This document shows, one piece after another, positions 11,517 to 21,539 of a stretch of DNA of 64,000 bases. The stretch's first letter is position 1; each line of letters starts with the position of its first letter. The DNA comes from Dipteris shenzhenensis (Eukaryota; Polypodiophyta; Polypodiopsida; Gleicheniales), in the NCBI GenBank assembly GCA_047967505.1, contig CM106540.1; one strand, given 5' to 3'. The notes beneath the pieces were generated by a model. It had not been told where the DNA came from, did no database searches, and saw nothing but the letters and a program-made list of their open reading frames with translations. The position numbers were made by a program, and so were the translations under genes.

Positions 11517-11517
11517 A
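10921..11517 (+). repeat. GA/CA microsatellites with a duplicated 107-bp block
   Basis: Long (GA)n runs with a (CA)n run near 10981-11000. A non-repetitive block of about 107 bp (starting AATCCCAAGATGCCTCAAAG) occurs twice, at 11086-11192 and 11372-11479, each flanked by (GA)n. The repeat period is about 286 bp. Confidence 0.88.
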
Positions 11518-11569
11518 ATTGGAATAGGTGGAATAAGAAATAGTGGGTTGCCAAAAAAAACTCACTCCT

Positions 11570-12845
11570 CACACACACTCTAGCTATGCAAGCAAGCGAG
11601 GTGCAGAGAGCCCAAGCAGAAGAACTAGCACATTTTGGAAATATTACTATTGTGGCAATGCATAGTAGTATGTAGGATCTCCAATTACAAAACAAGGAAC
11701 TCAGTGACAAAGCATGTGCACTGGACTTGGAGCGACAGGGAATGGAAGAATCAATCATAAGCTCGCTGAAAGCAAACAAGATTTGGAAAGGTCTATCCTC
11801 GTGTTGCATTGTTTCCACTAAGACTCTTTTGTACTCTAGGAATTTCATGGAGGATGTGATGGGAACAATGGAAATGGATGATAGTGATCCTTCATATGTT
11901 CTAAGAAGTTTAATAAAGCCAAATGATGTCATGGAAGTGTTGAAGGACCCTAGACAAAAAGGGCTACGTGAACAAGTTGCTAGAGAGGTAATGAAGGGCT
12001 TCAAGGGCCTTGTGCAAGAAAAGGACGTGCTTAGAGCTTGTGATGCTACTGGTGTAAGTCATGAAGCTTACAACTCTACTTTTAAATTTGCAAGTCTGCT
12101 ATGGAGGAAAAGTATAAGATATCTACAATGCCATTGCCAACGCCATGGTCTGTAAGGCTTGCACATCAAGAAACAAACCAATGTGCTAGAGAAAAGCTTG
12201 GAGGATACCATTGTGTAAATGGCACAATGACTTGAAAGAGTAAAAAGAAATCTAGCATCCAAACGTTTGAGATGAACGCTTTCAATAATATTTACATGGA
12301 TGTAGAGAATTTGCAGAGAGCCATGGTCAAATTCTATGGGATCAGAGAAGAAGGTAAGAGGAATTACCTCTTCGCATTCAACTTTACTTCCTCTCATTTC
12401 TATATCCTTACTGTATTTATTTTTCAATGTACAGATGGCAAGCTAGTATTTGTTATAAAAGTGAATGAAGCTCATATGGTAAAAGAGCACAAGCTAGAGA
12501 GGAAGAGCATTTATATTATGAACGACGCCTTGCATTTTTCTCAAGGGGATGAGGAAGTTGAGCATGGTTTCTCAGTCCAACCTAAGAAGGACATATGGGG
12601 GTGTGCAGCCTTTGAGACCCTAAAGGAGTGCCACGAGACATTGAAGTCAGTTTTTGGAGAGAATCGCCATCCCATCGATTATTCAAAGACAAGAGGCAGG
12701 GCAAACATTAATAGTGGATGGGCATGGAACATTTAAAGTTGAATGGCATCTAGCTGGTGATTTGAATACCCTCAAGTGCTTGTATGGTTGTGATACAGGT
12801 GCAGATGCAAAATGTGTTAGATATCAATGCTCCACTCTCATGTAA
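11570..12845 (+). pseudogene. Unrecognised, probably transposon-derived gene
   Basis: I do not recognise the family. The first open stretch (about 11640-12155) looks partly coiled-coil and includes MERQGMEESIISSLKANK and RACDATGVSHEAYNS. A shifted frame carries PLPTPWSVRLAHQETN and GGYHCVNGT. A second stretch (12272-12736) has an intron: donor GTAAGA after REE at about 12353, acceptor ending at about 12434, resuming DGKLVFVIKVNEAHMV. It continues with KKDIWGCAAFETLKECHETL and, after a frame change, DGHGTFKVEWHLAGDLNTLK (to 12845). The regular hydrophobic and aromatic spacing and an intron with good borders indicate real former coding sequence. Surrounding elements and frame breaks suggest a decayed transposase or domesticated relative, but that is inference. 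Confidence 0.45.
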
Positions 12846-13249
12846 CTACACGGGAACCAGCTAACTCTACTTGTAAGCCCCCCATATGAGGAGAAGGCAT
12901 TTGAGTAGCTCGGTTGTCCGGTAGGTCTTGGTTTGGACACCAGATGAGGACCATGTGTGGCCTGATGGCTGGACGGAGTTGGCACACTACCAACTAGGCT
13001 ACATGCAAGTGCAGGAAGGCATCCCATGACTGACCACATTGAGGGTAGATGGAGCATTTCTCGAGGCAGAGCTCTAGGGTTGCGGGGCCCGTTTGGAGTC
13101 CCAGATGATCTTGGATGGCTGTGGGCTGAACGGATTCCGTAGGTTAATTGCTCTATTTTGCGCATCGCTTCTATCATGTGGTCAGTGGCCTATTTCGGGA
13201 CCGACCCCTAGTCAACTATTTTGGACGGACTGGGTCAGTCACCCAATTG
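12846..13249. other. Spacer, no gene recognised
   Basis: No coding sequence supported. The left part of the LTR of the following Copia element may extend into this stretch, but no TG boundary could be fixed. Confidence 0.4.
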
Positions 13250-13550
13250 AGCCCAATCGACTACGACTGGTGGCTATATAAGAGCAAGCCCATGAAGCCC
13301 ATTTCATCACTAGCTATAGCAACCCTGATTCCTTAGCGTCCAGCCTCCGTCCTCTACTGTTTCCAGCATGCCATCAAAGCTTCTCTCACAAGAGCGCACG
13401 GTTGGGAGGCAGCGCCATCTATTGTATTAGTTCTATAGTAATCAAATTTTTGATTCTCCATACTATCTGGTATTCTCTCTTGCATACAAGATCCGATTAT
13501 CTGTTGAGCACAGATGTTGTATTGTTTTCTTACATGGTGTCAGCAGAGCC
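13250..13550 (+). repeat. Copia 5' LTR (3' part) and primer-binding site
   Basis: Upstream of the gag at 13608. It contains a TATA box (CTATATAAGAGC near 13274) suited to an LTR promoter, and ends ...TTACA at 13534. A diverged primer-binding site, TGGTGTCAGCAGAGCC, follows at 13535-13550. The left end of the LTR is not defined and no 3' LTR was found. Confidence 0.55.
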
Positions 13551-13607
13551 TGGACTCTAGTAAGAAGATTTGGTAGTGTGTTTCTGTTTACGAGCAGATT
13601 GTGAGAG

Positions 13608-14449
13608 ATGGCCCAGCCCGCAAGACTGCGAATCCCATCGTTCAACGAAAGCGAAAAGTTGGACGGCTCTAACTATCCACTCTGGAAGTTCAAGATGAAG
13701 ACCATCCTAAGCACATATGAGCTTTGGGACATTGCTATTGGGGTGGCATGAGGCCGGTTGCGAGACCGGATCCAGCCAATGCAGGACAATAGATAGTACC
13801 AACTGCGGATGAGATTCTCGCATGGAGAAGAAGAAATGCAGACGCGTTGTGTTCTATTATCTGCAGTGTAAGTGATTCCGTCATGGCGTTAATTCAACAT
13901 GTCACCACAGCGGAGGAGGCATGGACGGTCTTCAAAAATCAGTACGGGACCACGAACCACATGCGGATTCAGAATCTAGAGATTCAACTCACGAATGAGA
14001 AATTGTCTGAGTCTGAAGCGGCAGAGAAGTTCATCACCAGGGTAAAGAATCTGCGCGATCAGATGACTGTGATTGGCATCACCATCACCAACGAGAATCT
14101 AGCACGAAGGTGTATATAGATTCTCCCACCAAAGTATGATGGTCTTGTTACAGCGTTGAATACACATAACAGAAATCTGCCCCTCAACTTTGAGGATTTC
14201 AGCGTGATGCTTCTAGAGGAGGAGATGCGTCAAAAGACGAGGACTGGAGAAGATTTGGGTTTCTACGCTGGATCAAAGAAAGGTAAGGGTAAGGACTCTG
14301 GTAACCCATTTTCTTCTGATGATAAAAAGAGAAAGAAGAAGATCAAGTGCTTCTATTGCAACAAGGCAGGGCACAAGCAGAATGAGTGCCGAAAGAAGAT
14401 TGCAGATGAGAAAAACAAAGTAAAGAAAGAGTCCAGCAACAGCGCATAG
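13608..14449 (+). pseudogene. Copia gag, decayed
   Basis: The start is ATG 13608 (MAQPARLRIPSF). KLDGSNYPLWKFKM is the typical start of the Copia gag (UBN2-type) domain. It is interrupted by a stop near 13750 and frame changes, then continues 13847-14119 and 14156-14449. A CCHC zinc knuckle is visible as CFYCNKAGHKQNEC near 14350-14390. Several TAG and TGA stops rule out function. Confidence 0.88.
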
Positions 14450-14499
14450 GCACCACCAGTATAGCTATTCATAGCAATTGAGGAGACTTACACAGAGGC

Positions 14500-16840
14500 A
14501 GTTCATGTACCTATGGATGAACGTTGGATCACTAACAATGGTGCATCGCGCCACATGACCAGTCGGAAGGATTGGTATACCTCTCTACAGCCAGTAGGGA
14601 ATGACATCCTGGTAGCAGTCTCGGCAATGATGCAAAATGTCCAACAAAAGGAAAAGGTACGATTGCTCTCAAGTTAGATGGAGTTGTAAAACAGTTGTCC
14701 GATGTTCTTTATGTGCTAGATATCAAGAGAAACTTGTTGTCCGTTTCTGCGATCACGGATCGGGACCTCAAAGTTCCATTCGATAAGAATGGTGCACAGA
14801 TCCTGGATCTTCAAGGAAAGGTCGTTGGTAAAGGTACACGGCGCAACAACATCTACGAACTCTCAGCTTTCAGTGCTCGAGCCAATGTGAAGAACACTAA
14901 GCTGTGGCATGAGAGGTTTGGTCATCTACACCTTAGTTCTTTGAAGGAGATGCATAAAAGTGGAATGATTACAGACCTACCAGAAATTTCAGATCTGCCC
15001 GATGTATGTGAAGCTTGCATGATGGGCAAGCAGCATCGGCAGCCCTTTTCTAAAGAGGCCAGTAGGGCAAAGGCTCCTCTACAACTCATTCACACGGACC
15101 TCTGCGGAAAGATGGAGACAGAAGCTTTGGGTGGTTCCTACTACTTCATGACGCTGATCGACGACTACAGTAGAAGGATATGGATATACTTCCTGAAGAC
15201 TAAAGACGAGGCTTTTAGTAAGTTCAAGGAATGGCATGTAATGGTCGAGAAAGAAACGGGGAAGAAGGTGAAGAAATTGAGATCAGACAGAGGTGGAGAG
15301 TTCACATCAACTGAATTCAAGAGTTACTGCAAAAGTCACGAGATCAAGAGGAAGAAACCCCCACCACATACATCACAGTAAAATGGAGTAGCAGAACGCA
15401 AGATGCGCGTCATCTGTGAAATGGGCAGGAGTATGATGAAAGGGAAAGATTTGCCAAAACCTTTCTGGGCTGAAGCATGTAGCACTGCAGTTTACATTCT
15501 GAATCGTAGCTACACCTACACGAAAGCTGTGAACGGGATGACTCCACTGCAGGCCTTTTCTTGTAAGAAACCTTCAACTGCACATTTCAGAGTTCTTGGA
15601 TGTGACTGTTTTGGGCATGTCCCTGATGCTAACAGGACCAAATGGGAACCGAAGAGCCGGAAGTGTATTTTCTTGGGCTAGAGTGAAGAGGAAAAGGGTT
15701 ATCGTCTCTATAACCCTGTTACCAAGAAGGTAATAGTAAGTCGTGATGTGGTCTTCTCAGAATAGCCGCATCAATTGGAGGAGGATACTTCCTTCCCAGA
15801 CAACCAGGACCAGGATATCCATCCAGTACCACCACCAACAGCAGACCGAACTCCCCCAATGGTGCTTGGGAGGATTCAAGATAAAGAAGATGAAGAAGAG
15901 CCTATAGAACCACAATGGCAAAAGCCATTCCAAAGTGGGTAAAGTAGCTTTTGGACGGCAGAGAACCTCCAGCCATTGAGGAGAACCATCCGAACACCGC
16001 CGGTCCAAGAGATTAGAGGACCAAAGAAGAGCGCAGGAACACTTGGTCAACTATGCTTTGATGACAGAAGTGATCCGTGCTGATGAACCCGTGTCTTGAA
16101 GAGGCACAGGGTGATGATAGGTGGATGGAGGCTATGCAGTCAAAGTATGGCTCCATAATGAAGAACAACACTTGGGACCTTGTGGATCGTCCACCAAAAC
16201 GCAAGGTAATCGGCACCAAGTGGGTGTACAAGACCAAGTACAAGTCCGACGGCACGTTGGATAAGTACAAGGCTCGGCTCGTGGCAAAAGGATTTGCACA
16301 GGTACATGGTTTTGATTATCAGGATACTTTTGCTCCCACAGCTCGACTAACCACAATTCGCAGTGTTTTGGCTTTAGCAGCCCAAGGAAGTTGGCCCGTG
16401 TTTCAGATGGATGTGAAATCCGCCTTTCTGAATGGGGATCTCAAGGAGGAGGTATATGTGGAACAACCACCAGGTTTTGTGATCCCCGGTTCAGAAGGTA
16501 AAGTTTGTTAACTAAAGAAGGCACTTTACGGGCTGAAACAGGCCCCACGAGCATGGTACCATCGAATTGATGCCTACTTTCTGCAAAACGGGTTCAGGAG
16601 GAGCCCATCAAATGCAAATTTGTATATCTTCAAAGAAGGAGGCAGGTGTATGATCATGGTCCTTTATGTGGACGACCTTCATAACCTCGACGTCATGGAT
16701 AAAGAGGTATTGTTCTCCATCGACAAGAAGGGGAGCAAGAAACCATATCACTGTTGCGGGGTCAACAGAGGTGGTGCCCGAGGTGGATGGAATTTGAGAA
16801 GTAGAATGCGGCTCAAGAGGTCTCTGGAGCACTTCTAGGC
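14500..16840 (+). pseudogene. Copia pol (PR-IN-RT), truncated after the YVDD motif
   Basis: Protease: WITNNGASRHMTS near 14523, with the catalytic D-S-G changed to N-N-G. Gag-pre-integrase zinc region: WHERFGHL...CEACMMGKQH. Integrase core: HTDLCGKM, LRSDRGGEF and, after a stop at 15381, NGVAERKMR. Then comes the C-terminal region to about 15760 with further stops. RT begins near 16077 and shows KWVYKTKYKSDGT, ARLVAKGFAQ, QMDVKSAFLNG, YGLKQAPRAWY and LYVDDL at about 16663-16680. Homology ends soon after YVDD, so the RT end and the RNase H are missing. Seven or more in-frame stops. No 3' LTR follows. Confidence 0.92.
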
Positions 16841-17160
16841 CCAACGCAGCTTCCTACTCCTCATCTTCTTTATTAATGGGTTCTAGATTGTAGATGTTGG
16901 ACTCATTTACAGAAATAAGAGGATCGGCAAGGGCAGGGGCAGGGTCAGAGAGCTTGAGATCGAGGCCTCCTCTTCCATTTGTCCCTGCTAGAGAAGAAAA
17001 ATAAAGGTTATTTCCCAGGATAGGAACCTATTTCCTGTGTCTTAGATGACTCCACATGCTAGGAGGTCATCAGTGTCCACCTCCCTAAACCCTAGGGGTG
17101 TGAGCTGGGCTCGAAAGCAATCTAAACATGGGTTCTTGATTGAACAAGTACTTCAAATAA
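16841..17160. other. Spacer without recognisable gene
   Basis: Unique-looking sequence after the broken Copia RT. No coding signal seen. Confidence 0.5.
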
Positions 17161-17433
17161 TCAATTGGGATCCATCTCATCAAGTTGATATGCAAAACTC
17201 GTGATGTGGTCTTGCATGTACTCGATGAGGTCTTCAAAATTGTCAAGTTGATATGCCAAACTCGCGATGTGGTCTTGCATGTACTCGATAAGGTCTTCAA
17301 AATCATCTCGAGCTCCCAAGTAGATGCCTAGGACATCTATGCATTTATCAAAGACTGAAAATAACTCCTCCTCTCTATCAAATAATGGAGTATGGGAGAT
17401 GAAATCGTGGAAGGCAGACCTAGCAAAATCCAT
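17161..17433 (-). CDS. Hypothetical 90-residue acidic protein with internal duplication
   Basis: I do not recognise it. The ATG at 17433 lies about 65-80 nt downstream of a TATA-like TATATATAGG (about 17494-17503 on the minus strand). The protein (start MDFARSAFHDFISHTPLF) is acidic. It contains two successive copies of a 21-residue segment of the form FEDLIEYMQDHIxSxAYQLD, from a 63-bp tandem DNA duplication at about 17180-17305. It has no membrane segment or known motif. It could be a short gene, a first exon, or a chance frame in transposon-derived DNA. Confidence 0.35.
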   Translation of the reverse strand: MDFARSAFHDFISHTPLFDREEELFSVFDKCIDVLGIYLGARDDFEDLIEYMQDHIASLAYQLDNFEDLIEYMQDHITSFAYQLDEMDPN

Positions 17434-17634
17434 GGTAGCTTGGTAGCTAGGAGAACTATGGCTATGATAGTGAAACTTTGAAACTAAAGTAACTTTATAA
17501 CCTATATATACCCAAATGTTCTAAATACAAATAATAAAATGAATTATATTTTTTTGGGGAAAAACTTGACATTGACATGAAACAAAACCATTCAAAACAT
17601 CAAAATTAATTGCATCACTATGAATTGGAAAATG

Positions 17635-18899
17635 TCAAAATCCATAATTCTTCCACCCCACATTGTTTACCATCTTCAATATTGCACGAGGGATAAAAGT
17701 GGCACTATGCATGCACTTCTCTGCATGCTTTCCTACCTTTTCACCATTTAAGGTGAAGTGAAAGGACTCAAACATGCCATCCTCCATGACCAATAGGTGT
17801 TCCTGCATGTCCTTGAGAGTCCATTGTGACATGACGGTCACATTCTTGACATCTCCTAAATGAGAATCAATACATAAACTTACCCCTGTATTATCATCAT
17901 CGTTAGAGTCAAGGGCGAGCCAATTGCCACCTATTTTCTTCCAGTGCCTATATTGGAAATCCAAATATAACATTTGGCGAGAGATGTGGTACTTGACAAC
18001 CACATTGTCCTAACATACATGGCATTGAAACAAATCACCCTTTTGTTCACCTGACCTGCTTCCCCAATTCACCCCAAGGAATTCCTCAAGGGCATTCTCA
18101 TGTAGGCACTTGCATGACCACATGGTTTTTGTTCTGTGCATCTGGACATTCTGAAAAGAAGAAGAAAAAATGTGTAGAGGCATAAACCAAGACAACCTTA
18201 CCCATTTAGAGCCAAATGTAAACTTCATGGCCATGCCCATATCGTTTGCAATATTTTCCTTATATGATTGCACTGTGCTTGTGTCCACCATGCTGCAATC
18301 CATGTCTTCAAGTTGTGGTGTTGCAATGCATTTAGAATGGCCATAGCCTGATGCCATACTTGGAGTAATGTACTTGGCATTATACCAATAGATATTTCTG
18401 TGTTTCAAAGCAGAGGACTTCTCTCCATCATGCATTTGCCTTCCTAAATCCTCATGAATGGCAGTAAACTTACCTAAGAAGCACTTGACTGGTTCCCACT
18501 CCTCAAAGTCTGAAGGAAATACATCTGCTATGCAAAAGTGTTATTTCAAAATACAATTTCAAACTGACTCATTACACTTAGATATCTTACACAAAATGCA
18601 AACTTACAATGCGATGGTATTGTTGATTGATTGCTTGACGGAGGAAGATGCATGTCCTTCCCCATGTAGATGTGTTGCAACTTTGCAAGCCATCCTTTCT
18701 TCCCAAGCTTGAACTTCATGATGCGGCCCTTCCATTCATGCAAAAGATCACCTCTCTTGCTCTTGGGAAGCTTATGTGGACCCTTGGCAGATCCTCTCAT
18801 GATTATCCAATCATTCAAGTTATAGGTGCAAGGCACCCATTCACTCAGTGCATCTTTGCTCCTCTGGGACACAGAGGACATGTATGGTCTCCTCATCAT
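17635..18899 (-). pseudogene. Unrecognised multi-exon gene or gene relic
   Basis: I do not recognise the family. Open stretches on the minus strand run 18899-18546, 18435-18010 and 18003-17635. A clean intron of about 47 bp lies near 18157-18203: donor GTAAGG after FGSKW, and a pyrimidine-rich acceptor TTCTTCTTCTTTTCAG before NVQMHRTKTMW. A second intron probably lies between the first two stretches. Cysteine-rich pairs are visible (SCKC in one exon, CHVC just before a TAG at about 18010). The last stretch, starting VVKYHISRQMLYLDFQYRHW, is in a shifted frame. The break after CHVC argues for a relic, unless there is an intron there that I missed. Conserved aromatic residues suggest genuine coding ancestry. 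Confidence 0.4.
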
Positions 18900-18912
18900 G
18901 CTTGTGCAGAGG

Positions 18913-19641
18913 TCACAACAGCAAGAGTGGACCTAAAAGTGTAGCTTGGACGGAGAGAGCAGCTCCAATAGTAGAGGGAGAGAGAGGGAGAGGGGGGGAA
19001 GGTATAGAGGGTGCAACTGAAGGTGGAGAGCAACTCCAAGAGGTGTTGTAGCTAGGAATGGAGGGAGAAAGATTAGAGGGGGATGAGCAACTGCTCCAGG
19101 AGGTGTTATAGCTAGGAATGGAAGGAGAAAGAGCAGAGGGGAATGAGCAACCACTACAGGAGGTACTGTAGCTACTAGGAATGGAGGGAGAAAGAGCAGA
19201 GGGGGATGAGCAGCTACTGTAGGAGGTGTTATAGTAGCTAGGAATGGAGAGAGAATGAGCAACTACTACAGGAGGTGCTGGAGAGGGAGAAAGACAATGG
19301 ACCAAAGGAGGAGGGGGCAGAGAAGCTTCCAAATGAGTTCCCACATTTGAAAAATGGAGGGCGAATGTAGTTGGACCAGAGAAGAGGAGGGGGCAGGCTT
19401 GCAACAAGCTGAGAGGGGGGGAAAATTTGCCCAGAAGGTCCCACCGCCTCTTGAATGACTTGTAGGATTGTTTGGAGGAGGTGCATATGGGAGGAGGGTT
19501 AAGCACGGGTTGAGGAGGGGGGGCAGGGGGGATGGTTTGAGTGGTCCCCAGTGTAAGAGGAGTAGCCAATAGGGGTTGTTTGCAGGTCTGTCCACCCTTC
19601 ACCTCAACATGGCATTGCCCCACAAAAAGGAGCACTCCCAT
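18913..19641 (-). other. Long Ser/Pro-rich open frame, probably not a gene
   Basis: A 242-residue frame composed mainly of S, P, T and Y. Its second half is the translation of a minisatellite (units like SPSIPSYNTSWSSCSSP). The upstream part (GVLLFVGQCHVEVKGGQ) looks more protein-like but matches nothing I know. Other frames here are also open because of composition, so coding is doubtful. Confidence 0.3.
19018..19285 (+). repeat. Minisatellite, unit about 63 bp, 4 or more copies
   Basis: Degenerate tandem units of the type AGGAGGTGTTATAGCTAGGA, ATGGAGGGAGAAAGAGCAGA, GGGGGATGAGCAACT... repeat about every 60-66 bp. Length variation between units is in triplets (GTAGCTACTAGG against GTAGCTAGG). 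Confidence 0.8.
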
Positions 19642-20080
19642 TGGTACACCTCAAATACCTCACTAATCCCTTGAAATTAGGAAACACTAATTGGGGGCCC
19701 TTTGGAGACCCCAATTCTCCCCTAATGTTCTTCACAAATTCCTTCTCTTGTTTCAGAGCACTCAAAACTTTACACTCCCATGTTATCCTACATTTTATAA
19801 TAAAGAGTAATCTCCTAACAACAACAAGCGTGTGTGCGTGTGTGTGCACATTGCTTTTTATTTTAAAAATGTTTGAGCACACTGCACGTGTAACTCCATT
19901 CTTTTCATTACTATTAGTTCATCCTTCTTTTGGGAATAAAGGCCGTCAAATTATTATACCTTTTTTTGAAGAAAGGAAAAATGAAATTTGATATTTGTTT
20001 GGATGATTTAATGAAATGTACCAGGTAACCAGTCATCGCCATGTGTTAGAGCCACAGAGTCTCACATGTCAAACCCTATT
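19642..20080. other. Spacer without recognisable gene
   Basis: AT-rich, with a short (GT)n run near 19826-19846. No supported coding sequence. Confidence 0.5.
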
Positions 20081-20366
20081 TTGATACCATGTTGGAAGAG
20101 TTGCAAATCATGCCATGTGTCACTTATAAAAGTACGCCAAGTGCGAGGGTCCCACTCCCCGTCTCATAGCCACACAGAGCCTCCTCATCTCACAAAAGAT
20201 CTTGAGAGGGATATAAGGAGGGGTATTCACCAAGCCTTTATATCCGAGGTTACTTAGGGTACACATGTGCTGCGCGCGCGCAAGGCCATGAGGCCCTTAG
20301 CCTCTAATTTCTACATTAGTCACATAGTCCCAAGGTACCATAGAGGGGGGTGTTAGAACTACACAC
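20081..20366 (-). repeat. Probable LTR relic with adjoining primer-binding site
   Basis: On the minus strand a TG-starting segment (near 20366) ends CCAACA at about 20093. TGGTATCAAAA follows at once, resembling a primer-binding site for initiator tRNA-Met. Inside are TATA-like motifs (GATATAAAGG, TTATATCCC). No internal coding region follows to the left, so this is probably a solo or truncated LTR. Boundaries are approximate. Confidence 0.4.
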
Positions 20367-21447
20367 ATACGAATTGATTTTTTTTTGGACGGGTTAATGA
20401 ATTTTATGTGTTATTGGCATGGTTTTTTATTACTATCCTGCCATTGTGAGAATTTCTCTAAGCCTTCTTTAGAACTTATGCCCTTAAATACTAAAGCTTT
20501 GATATGATATCTTTAAAGAAAGGGAAAAAATTGCTCATATATGCGCTATCAATAGGAGAGGTGCGAGTACTACCATGGTGATTTAGTTGATAGGGAGACA
20601 TAAATCGGCACTGACAATTTTAAAAAATTGCTTGAGTGTTGCATCACGGATGACATAGGTAGCAACAAACCGGCACTGACAATTTGTAAAATTGCTTGAG
20701 AGTATTGATGTCAATGGGACCTAGCCTCCTCATGAGGCTGAAATTTTCCCCCCTTTTTGTATTTCTCTTTTTTCGATATATAATAAATTGTGTTTTCTCG
20801 GGCAAACAAGGTGAAAATCTCAGTAAGCATGCCAAAGGAGATGTAGATTAGGCGAACCTGTAAATCCCCTCTGGAGTTCGCATTCATGTAAGGACAACTT
20901 GATCCTTAGACTAGGACAACCTTTGAATCCCATTTCACTTTATCCTTCCATGATAGGCAGCATGCATTCATTTACACAAGATAGAGAAAGGCAAAACAAA
21001 CTCTTAGCATTTGCCTTTGGTATGGAAAAAAAAAAAGAAACAACCACAATGGCAATGGACAAAGAAAAATCGTAGCTTTGAAGCTTTTCTGCTTGCACAG
21101 AACGTCGTGGTTTAACAAGAGAGCTAAAATCATTTGACTACGTAGAAAGGAGCCTGTTTTGGCGACGTCTTTTCCCATTGTGGGAGAGAAGCTTTTCTCG
21201 AGGGAACGACGGCGTCAGAGAGTCACGGAGCATGAGGAGTCGCGACATTATTGTGTCCCGCAATTTTATGTGAGGATTTTGGCGACACGAGGGCCATCCA
21301 TCCATTTGGTCTCTTCAATCCCCTCCACCACGGTAGGTGCGAACGTATTCCTTGCTTGTTCATTAGGATACGATTTATTCAATGTAGGCAGGAATTTGAG
21401 AATTTTAAACATATTATACAAACAATTCTACACATCAATCATGTCTT
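20367..21447. other. Spacer without recognisable gene
   Basis: AT-rich intergenic DNA. A 25-bp phrase with CGGCACTGACAATTT occurs twice near 20608 and 20672. No coding feature supported. Confidence 0.5.
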
Positions 21448-21531
21448 GTCAGGATGGCCGAGTGGTCTAAGGCGGCAGACTCAAGTTCTGCTCCTCTAAC
21501 GAGGGCGTGGGTTCAAATCCCACTTCTGACA
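21448..21531 (+). tRNA. trnL-CAA: tRNA-Leu(CAA)
   Basis: The 84-nt sequence begins GTCAGGATGGCCGAGTGGTC and ends CCCACTTCTGAC plus discriminator A. The acceptor stem pairs GTCAGGA with TTCTGAC (one G-U). A D-loop with GAGTGGTCTAAGG, anticodon loop CTCAAGT (anticodon CAA), a long variable arm typical of class II tRNA-Leu, and T-loop GGTTCAAATCC are present. There is no intron. A TTCTTTT run just downstream (21532-21538) can serve as a Pol III terminator. It looks functional and is a nuclear-type gene standing alone among repeats. Confidence 0.95.
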
Positions 21532-21539
21532 TTCTTTTG

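Noticed and set aside
19018-19285. Possible CRISPR-like array
   Set aside because: Units are contiguous without unique spacers, and the context is a plant nuclear genome.
21251-21499. ORF overlapping the tRNA-Leu gene
   Set aside because: It runs into the tRNA sequence and has no protein features.
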